From Cymbomonas tetramitiformis (Eukaryota > Chlorophyta > Pyramimonadophyceae > Pyramimonadales > Pyramimonadaceae): a DNA stretch of 19,960 nt. Numbering within the stretch: the stretch's first letter is position 1; each line of letters begins with the position of its first letter. Where the stretch lies: assembly GCA_001247695.2 (NCBI GenBank), contig LGRX02014745.1, positions 24,906 to 44,865 of the forward strand. The letters run 5' to 3'. Position numbers and translations under genes: made by a program. Under the pieces are notes generated by a model. That model saw nothing but the letters and a program-made list of their open reading frames with translations, was not told the DNA's origin and did not search any database. Shown here piece by piece: positions 9,097 to 17,600 of the stretch.

Positions 9097-9110
9097 TTAC
9101 ATTAGGATCA

Positions 9111-9347
9111 CTATATTTCGAGGTCATGTTCTCTTACAGATGCATGGAGCACAATTGCGACTGAAAGTAGGAACTTGGTGGTGACAAGTTCCGCTGATGT
9201 CTTCCTTGAAACATCGGTGTTCAACTGCGTTATCGGTGCGCTCTTGACTGTATGCTCAAAGGTGTTTGCAGTTTCCCCATCGTCGCCTTCTTTTTTTGGA
9301 CCGTCTGCGCCGGACCCCAATCGTCCATTGTTCACCCACTGAAACAT
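9111..9347 (-). CDS. Small hypothetical protein (78 codons), possibly an exon
   Basis: ATG at 9347 to TAG at 9111, with a composition that looks protein-like (for example MFQWVNNGRLGSGADGPKK at the start and a hydrophobic stretch near the end). A TGTAA motif lies 10-14 bp past the stop (9097-9101 on the complement), which would fit a green-algal 3' end. There is no recognised domain and no clear partner exon. It could equally be a chance ORF. Confidence 0.25.
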   Translation of the reverse strand: MFQWVNNGRLGSGADGPKKEGDDGETANTFEHTVKSAPITQLNTDVSRKTSAELVTTKFLLSVAIVLHASVREHDLEI

Positions 9348-11070
9348 GATGCCGAAACGACAGAAGGAGGCTCAATCGAAGGACTCTGCATATTCTGACA
9401 CCTTTGCCTAAATGCATCATGCGGGCTCGGTATCAATCACCTCGGATGATGTCCTCGGCATGGTGAGGGAACGATGCAAACACATATCTAATCATTGTTT
9501 ACAGCAAACGGCGCAAGGGCATCTGCTCGGGTCAGAAGAGCACCTTTGGTGGAGACTTGGGTGAAGGATTCACCTTCGCCTGCAATACCTGCTTCCACCG
9601 ACGCTCCTAACCATCGACTGCTTATAATGCAGTGTGTTCATCAAAGCCACAGCAATGCCATTTAGGAGTCTTCCCGGCAACCGCAACCAGAAAATACCCG
9701 ATCATACAATAAGCACCTATGCCTTCCATTCCACAAAATAGTGACTAAATATCAGACGGATCCTTGCAATTACTCATTGAGACATGCATTTACCAAGAAA
9801 CCGAGTGGCATCAGGCACACCAACCAAAGTTGACCCGACCAACACCCCAGGAGACGAAATGCACATGCAGAGCGGGGCCATGCTGCGGCATCACAGTCAC
9901 ATTGAAAGTAGGTGACATGCCCAATCCAAGTACACAGCCATGGCCACACACACCGAGTGGCACGAGACCCGCCAACAAAAGCCAGCCCACCATCATCCCA
10001 GTGGATGTGAGAAGCATTCCAGAACAAGGCGGGGCTGTGCCAAGATACGACCGACACACACACTGAACGGCATGAGATCGGCACACACACACACACACAC
10101 CTCTAAACAAATGCAAAGCAGCATGGATGGATGTATCTACGTGTACCAATCACTGCCAAACACGCGAGACTGCGCAACTTCACGCAACTCAATGCCTGCT
10201 GAAGACAACACACAGTCAGCTGGTGAGCGAGTTGTGAGTGGAAGGGTGACGGGTGGAGTTGACACATGCCGGGCTACTCAAAGCCCGGGGGGCCATCCCG
10301 GCAGGCAGCGATGACCATTTACAACAGCTTGCACGGCAGCGTACGGCGTCTTGTCAGCTTCCCTGCCCACGAGGCGAGGTTGCTGGCCGTGCCGGAATTA
10401 ACAGTGATGAGCAACTGGCGGGAAGGCGGCGACTGGTTGGTGAACTATCGGCCACCGGGAGGGCTCGGGACACACAGGCATGCGTCGGGAAGGAACCCCA
10501 AGTAGGAACGGTGCGGAACAACAGTTGGTGCAAGTGTGGAGCGCATTACTCAAGTCCGCAGCTTCCTCGCAGGGCATTCAGTGCAAGAGCCTTGGTCCCA
10601 TAGAGTTGGTGTTGGGGGTAGAGGGTTGCAAGCGCAGATCGGTGGCGGGCGCGCAAGATAAGACGGAAGCAACTCTTGAGTTTAATTTTCTCAGCCCTAT
10701 GGAATACCAGTTGTGCCGTCGGTGCACACGCTCTCTTGAGACCAGGCTTTGGGGCAGGCAGGCAGCAGGGGTCCTGAGCGCTGAGTCCTGAGGCTTGGTG
10801 GTGGGGAGATGGCTCGGGCAGCTCGCGGGAAGCCACTTCAGGATGCCTGTTGTGGGTGGGCTGGTGGATGTTACACGCGGCGTTGGAGCGGTCAGGAACC
10901 TCTCAGGCGGGGGCTCTCAACGGAGAAGGTGGCTAGGAAGGGTGACTGCAAGCCGGCTTTGGCCCGGAGGTTCAGTGTTCGGGCGAAGCAGTCGCGGAGG
11001 TGCTCAGGTGACTGAGCGGGTCTCGGACTCCGCAAAGCTCTGCAGATCTGGAGGTGGCACAGTGAGTGGT
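9348..11070. other. Spacer with an AC microsatellite and degenerate duplications
   Basis: A pure (AC)n tract of about 20 bp lies at 10081-10100. Two diverged copies of a segment starting ccgagtggca occur at about 9800 and 9954, with a fragment near 10063, suggesting an old tandem duplication. ORFs of up to about 124 codons exist on both strands, but I cannot support any as a gene, nor find the missing 3' exons of the coiled-coil gene here. Confidence 0.4.
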
Positions 11071-11180
11071 TGCGCACCGGCACCGCGTGTGACTCGATTT
11101 TGTGTTACTAGGGCTTCCGTCATTTTGCGCACCGGCACCGCGTGTGACTCGATTGTGTGTTACTAGGGCTTCCGTCATTT
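11071..11180. repeat. 55-bp tandem duplication
   Basis: Copies at 11071-11125 and 11126-11180 each begin tgcgcaccggcaccgcgtg and differ at about one position. The near identity indicates a recent duplication. No coding role is evident. Confidence 0.9.
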
Positions 11181-11587
11181 TTCGGGCTGGCCTTGGTCCG
11201 TTGCCATTCAACATTCGCGACCACGAGGAGCGAAAGCAATCGTCAAGCAGCTTAGGGGTGCAGCGTGACAAGGGGACTAACAAGGGCGCTTTTCAAGACC
11301 CGGGGTGGGTGAGTGGTGGGATTGCTGATGTTGCAGACTCCAGATGAGATGGAGGCCGTTGGATTGGTTCGGGGGAGCACAGGTGGTTTGCGCAGATTGC
11401 TTTGATGGAGGCACGGCCTGGCCAGGAACCCCAAGACCCTAATTCACCCTCAAATCGGTTCCCCCGTGGTTTTCTTTTTGGGGCCGGACCAGGGATGAGG
11501 CGCAGGTGGCCATGCCGGGCGCCCGCACAGGCGGGAATGTGCCCGTCCGTGGTGACGCAGTCTCATGAAAGATAGCACTTGACTCAC

Positions 11588-11629
11588 CTGTGACTCCAGG
11601 CGGTATGCGTTTACCTCGGCCTCCCTCAC
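11588..11629 (-). CDS. Coiled-coil gene, last identifiable exon (14 codons)
   Basis: The acceptor ttcgatag precedes it and a near-consensus donor CAG|GTGAGT follows. It reads VREAEVNAYRLESQ in phase 0, with the same charge pattern as the other exons. The intron to the previous exon is 97 bp. The good donor means the gene continues, but I could not locate the next exon between 11587 and about 10000. Confidence 0.55.
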
Positions 11630-14600
11630 CTATCGAACATGGAAAACCCATCCATCCCGGTCAGCACCCTGCACGGCCCTGGTCGACGCCCTGCACCGTG
11701 GCTGGGGGCAATCATTGGAAGACCACCTTCATCTGCATGAGAAGCGTCTTGCTGGTGGCGCTAGCCAGCTCAGCCTCGTGCTCCCGCTCCTCCAGTAGCT
11801 TTACTAATTCCTGCAGTCGCCCCAGCGCGCCACCTCTCCAGTGGTACTCTCACAGCAGTAGCCGGCCAGCGATCCACCAAATAGAAGCAACGCAAAAGTC
11901 CTTCAAAAGCTTCACACACATCTGAGGCTGCCCCTCCATCACCCGGAGTTTCTATGACAACCGACATATGATTGGTGCACCATCTGTAGATTCTAGGACT
12001 CCCGGCGTATGATTGGTGCACTGTCTGTGGATTCTAGGACTCCTGGCGTGTGATTGGTGCACCGTCTGTAATTCTAGGACTCCCGGCATGTGATTGGTGC
12101 ACCATCTGTAGATTCAAGGCCTCCCAGCGTGTGATTGGTGCACCATCTGTAGATTCAAGGCCTCCCGGTGTGTGATTGGTGCACCATCTATAGATTCAAG
12201 GCCTCCCGGTGTGTGATTGGTACCTGCAGATGCAAGCATGTGCAGTGGCAGAGAGCCAAATCAGCGAAGGCGGCTCACCTGGGGGACCTTCGGGGAGAAA
12301 GAGCTCGAGCCTCGGAGAACACCGGGGATCAGGGAGGAGCACAGGGGGCATCGCGAGGCGAGCGAGGAGAGAGCAGGAGACACGCGTGCGACTGCTGGCG
12401 GGACAGGCGCGGAGGCCGCGAAGGATCCCCCAAAATCTGGAAAGATCGAGGCCAAGAAGATACCTTAACCAGCTGAACAGGCTGCGCCCCTGCATCGCTC
12501 ACTCTTTGCCCCAATCCCCGATCCTCGAGACCCTGCGACCTCCCACCACCCGATCGTCCTTTGTCCCGATACCGAATCGACGGCCGTCTGATCTCATCTC
12601 CCACCAGCAGGCGGAGCGCTTCCTTCCGCGTGCTCGGCTCTCTGAGAAGTACGCAGAAAATATACGAGGTCAGGAGGTCTCGGAGGAGGCTGAGGGCAGG
12701 CGAGGCAGTCACACAGCCGGGGTATATCGCGGCAAACGAAGGGACCGACCTTGCGTATTAAGACATCAATACTAGAGATGGTTTCGCTTGTACTCGCGAT
12801 CTCGGCCTGCGCGAAGCCGCCCCCCTCTCAAGGGGTAGTCAAAGGAGGATGAGTCTGATCGTACCACAGGATTCCAAAGCTAGCAGCCCATCTCTGTGGA
12901 AGTCATTGCCACCCCGCACCTGATGTCACACCTTCCTACACGATGCTGCGATCAGCGATCCCCCCTAATGCATCCCTTCGCTCGATGCAATGCTATCGCA
13001 GGCGCGCTGCAACAGCCCTTAATACTCGTAAACCCGCCCCGATGTATAACGTGTTGTTGAGGAGTCGCGAAATAAGCGCGATCTGAACGCTGCGATTTCC
13101 GGACGAGCCGTGACAACGATCGAAAAAGCTCGATCAATCTGGAATCGGTATGAGCCTCAACCCGACCTGTTTAATCAGACGACTAAAGCGCCGCATGACA
13201 GTCGCATTCACAATCAGGTGAGGCTCTATACGACACGGGCAACCCACGAGCCTGACCTCAGCATGGTCCGCTTTCTTCTGGATCTCCGCGATGCGCCGCC
13301 TCTTCTCTTGCAGCGCATTGGCCGTCTCCTCGAAGAGCCGACACATGGCTCGCTCCTTCTCGGCCGCATCTGATGCACGTTTCGAACCGCCCCCCCTCAC
13401 GGGTTCCCGCCCCATCCATATGTGCGCTCAGCAGTACATCCACCGGCCGCTTTGTCAGCATCACATCAGCAGGAGGGTAAACCGATCGAAACACGACAAA
13501 CATTCTACACATGGCACGCCAGCGCAATGGGCACTCCCTGCGCCATCCGCCAGGCTGGCCGTTTCAATTCACCTCTCTTCCCTTAGCAGCATCGACACAA
13601 CTCGGGTACCTACTAGGTTGCCTGAACGCTGGCTTTAAGCTTTAGGCAAATGCAGCGTGAATTTGAGAGGCATCCACTCTCCCAGCTAAACCCATTTCTT
13701 CTCCCTCCCCAATTGCTTGCCCTGAGACGGCCGGGTTGGGGACCACACCCGAGTTCATACTGGCGATGCTCTCCTCCAGCCGGGCTTCGCGCTCCGCTGC
13801 AGCTTCCAGCAGCTGCTTGGACGACCCGAGGTGCTCCCGAAACTGTGCCAACTCCGCCTGCCTCGCCGCCTGCTCCGTCTGGGCGAGCGCGGCGTTCCTC
13901 TGCCCATCCAGTGGTTCCCCACGCCCCTCCTTTCATCGGACGCGCCCCGTGAGCTGCTAACCACGTCGAGCCGGGCAACGGGCATCCTCCCTGGCCCAGA
14001 ATGGCTGGCACGCCCAATGCGACGAGCTGATTTCGGCTACTCAATCAGCCATTTCTGAGCCTGGGATTGGGTACCAAGGACTGGGGGCCTGGGGGCCTGG
14101 GACGCATGCAGCAGCGCGGACCTAGAAGTGGGCTGCCAGGTTCCCCCGAGCACCAAAAGTTGTGTTCCATGATTCCCCGTCCCTTTATTGTGAGCGCTCC
14201 AGTCCCGGGGAGGGGTGCGGAGGGGGGCCCACCGTGCGCTCCTCCTGCACCGCGGCGTCCACTCTCCTGGCCGCGGCTGCCGCCTCCAGCTGGCCCCAGC
14301 GCGTGGCCTCCTCCACGCCGCGCTCCCCCTGGCGCCCGGCATCTTCCAGCGCGCGTGACGCCGCCTCGGCTGCCAGCTTTGCCTCGTGCCTCGCCCGTTC
14401 AACGTCGAGCAGTCCCTCCCTCCGCACCTGCTCCACCTCCCTCTTTGCCTCCTCCACTGCCAGCCGCCCTTGCCTCTTTGCCTCCTCCACCTCCAGCAGC
14501 ACCCCCTCCACCTGTAGCAGCCAGCAATTTTCACCTGAGCGTGAGCCCAGCCGTTGGGCCAGAGCCCACTCGAACTCATGGAAATCAGTCTCACACCAAA

Positions 14601-17600
14601 AGGGACCTGATTGCTGAATATCATTCCAAGCGACGGGTGGGCGAGCTCGCAATTTACCAACCCATTTCCCCATTTACTAGAACGCCACAACAGACGAGGG
14701 CTCCCAACAGCGAGGTCCTGGTTCGCTAATCTGAGAGTGATGTGAATGGTATCTAGCCATCAAACAACGCCCTTTGGCCAGAACTGCCCCGTCAGCGCAT
14801 CGATGCAGACATCTCGCAGTGCCTTCCCTGCACTAATTGGGGACGCAGCCTGGAAACATGTCGCTTGAACCCCCATATGTCCCTTAATCCCCACATGTCG
14901 CTTGACCCCCACCTGTCGCGACCCCCAATATGTCCCTTAACCCCCACATGTCCCTTAACCCCAATATGTCGCTTGACCCCCACATGTCGCGACCCCCACC
15001 TGTCGCTTGACCCCCAATATGTCCCTTAACCCCAATATGTCGCTTGACCCCCACATGTCCCTTAACCCCCACATGTTGCTTGACCCCCATGTGCACTTGT
15101 TGCGACTAGGGCGTATCTGCCCTCCTAGAACCGCCGCCTGCGTGCGCTGACTGAAGTCCAAAGGCCAAAGCACCGCCAAGACCAGAGCTGCATCGAGTAT
15201 TCCCCCCTCCGTGACCCTCCGCCTCGCCTCAAGCCCCCGGGAGCCCGAGCGCACCCCCGCCACCGTGCCCACGACGCCGAAATTAAATGCAGCAAGACAC
15301 GCACGCGCGCTCAGGCGGTCGCGAAATTGCTCGGTTGCTCGGACCTGCAACTTCCCCTCCCGCTGCGCCTCTGCCAGCTGGCGCTTCACGGCATCCACCT
15401 CGAGGCGCGCCTCCTGCTGGGCGGTGTCCACCTCGAGGCGCGCCTCGAGGCGGGCATGTCGCTTGTCCTGCTCCAGGGTCCGCTCCTGCATGTCCCTCGA
15501 GGCCTGTGCGTCCAGCTGGTCTGCCCGCCGCGCCTGCTCCAGCATGCCCTGCACGGCCTCCATCTCTAGCCGCCCCTCCTCCTGTACCGCGAATATCTTC
15601 CCCTCCGCCGCCTCCGCCTCGCGCTGCACCCAGCGGCGCGCCCCCTGAAGCTCCTCGTACACCCGCGCCGTCTGCTTCTCTGCCTCCCGCTGTGCCTCCT
15701 TTATGTTCGCCTCCGCCTGCTGCGCCGCCTCGCGCCGCACCTCCTCCAGTTGACGCTGCGTGCGCCGCCGCACCTCTTCTAGGGTCGCCATCGTCTCCTC
15801 TCTCGACTGCTCCACCTGCCCAACCCTCCCTCCCCCTACATCAGCTCGGCCATGCATAGCATAGGAGCAGCGTGGCCGCCCGTGGCCTCATTTCCCCATG
15901 TTTTCCTTCCTAAAAGTTCTCTCTACGGCGAACTCCTTCTCCTGTGGGAGAGCAAACAACGCTCGTGCCGCATTAGATTAGACATGCCCTGACACAGCCG
16001 TGCACAGCACTTGCAGCCAGTTTGGCAAAGGACGAGCATGCAGCAGGCTTGACTACGGATAATCATCACATTTTAAATCAGCACCATCTCAGCCGTGGAT
16101 TGCGCGACACCCTCCCAGCAGTGTGATAAAAGCAGTGTATGCGTGCGGCTAGGGAAATCACGCGGATCAGGTACGGCGGCTGAGAGCACCCGGCGCAGAC
16201 TTGGCCGTGGATATCACAAATTGCTAGAGCAGCACATGGTGGGGAGCTTGAGGGCGTGCAGAGCCATTGATAGCGAGAGGTACTCGTGTTACCAAAAACA
16301 GCGAGTGCTGCCATCGTGGCTGTAAATAGTACCAGGAATGCCTTTAAATAGCACCGGCGATGCTACTGTGGCAGGCGCAGAGCAAGAGCTCATCCTATCG
16401 CAACAAAATCAATAGGCTTGGCACGCGGAGATCCACACGCCTGAGTCTGGGACTGCGCTCGTAGCTCGTCCAGATCTTTCTCAGCCCGCTCCGCCCGCTC
16501 CGCTGACTTCGCCAGCGCCACGGTCGCCTCCCGCAGCTCTACCGTGACCTCCCGCAGCTCCACCTGCAGCACCCAACGCCTCATCTCTTCGCAGCCGGCC
16601 CCTACTTGCTATGCAGCGGCCCCCGCTCTGTCCCCAAGGCAACGATGGGACGAGCCCTCAGAACCCCACCGATCGCCATTCCCTTCCCAGCCCCCACACA
16701 AGCCCTCGTCGCTGAACAGGGTGGGGCGAGCTTTAGAGCACTCCAGGGCGCGATGCGTCAGAGGCAATGATCACGGCAATGTGTCTTGGGCAGTGGCTCC
16801 GGCAATGCTGTGGCCGCTCAAGGGGCCCAATACCTCGCGGGCTGCGCAGGTGTCGCGCCACATGCTAATAACACCCTCCACCACCTTCTTTGTCTCGGTC
16901 TCATCGCCGGCATATGCCGAAGGGGTTGGCAGCGAGCTCCCCGTACCTGCGCTGCCTGCTGCCAAGCACATGAGCTCAGGCTCGGCGCATGGGCACAAGG
17001 CACCTCACGCTACGGCCTCATGGAGGTGCGTGACACGTTTCGTCAAAAGCTGACAGTGACAAAGACAACGTGTGACACGCCCGTCACCACTGCGAGCGTC
17101 TCAAGCCTGAGCGAATCCCGGTCCCCCTCGATATGCCAGGTGGCTGCTCAGGCAGAGGGTGCCATGCTCCTGTACGTGTGCATGACCGCCAGGAGTGACG
17201 TGTCATCACTTGGCGGATCAGGAGATGACAACGATGGGAAGGCGGGCAGGCCTTACACCAGCTCCCAGCGGTCAACTGAAAGGCGCTTCATGAGTGGGAA
17301 GCTCGGGGGCGTGCAGATGCTGCTCGAGCCTCATGGTCCCACACAGGGGCTCACCAGGGGTGGGGAGCTCGAGGGCGTGCAGATGCTGCTCGAGCCTCAT
17401 GGTACGCGCCTCTGCCTGTGACGCCATGTCTGCAGCTTTCTGCACCGGCGCGCACCCCCGTCAGCCACGCTCTCGCAGGCAGAGCTCCTGATGCAGGTGA
17501 AGCCACGGCCAGGTTGGCAGACCTTCGCCGCCGACGTGGCGATGTTGAGATCGTCCTGCAAGTCCGCTATCAGAGTTTCCTTCGTCTCGAGCAGGCTCTC

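Noticed and set aside
2000..9760. LTRs or terminal inverted repeats framing the integrase ORF
   Set aside because: Comparing the upstream (1600-3340) and downstream (7912-9760) sequences by eye in both orientations showed no convincing long match. A dot-plot is needed for certainty.
11965..12222. Regularly spaced repeats resembling a CRISPR array
   Set aside because: The units are contiguous 41-bp tandem copies with no unique spacers, in a eukaryotic intron.
12209..12775. Plus-strand ORF of 188 codons in the large intron
   Set aside because: It is charged and low in hydrophobic residues, is matched by equally long frames on the other strand, and has no domain; more likely a by-product of GC-rich sequence.
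14067..14729. Pro/Ala-rich plus-strand ORF of 220 codons
   Set aside because: It is antisense to the 93-codon coiled-coil exon, and its composition follows from that exon's GC-rich codons.
16818..17003. Extra coiled-coil exon ending AAG|GTGGTG near 16883
   Set aside because: The donor is acceptable, but no acceptor gives a helical phase-0 reading; the short GDETETKK stretch alone is not enough.
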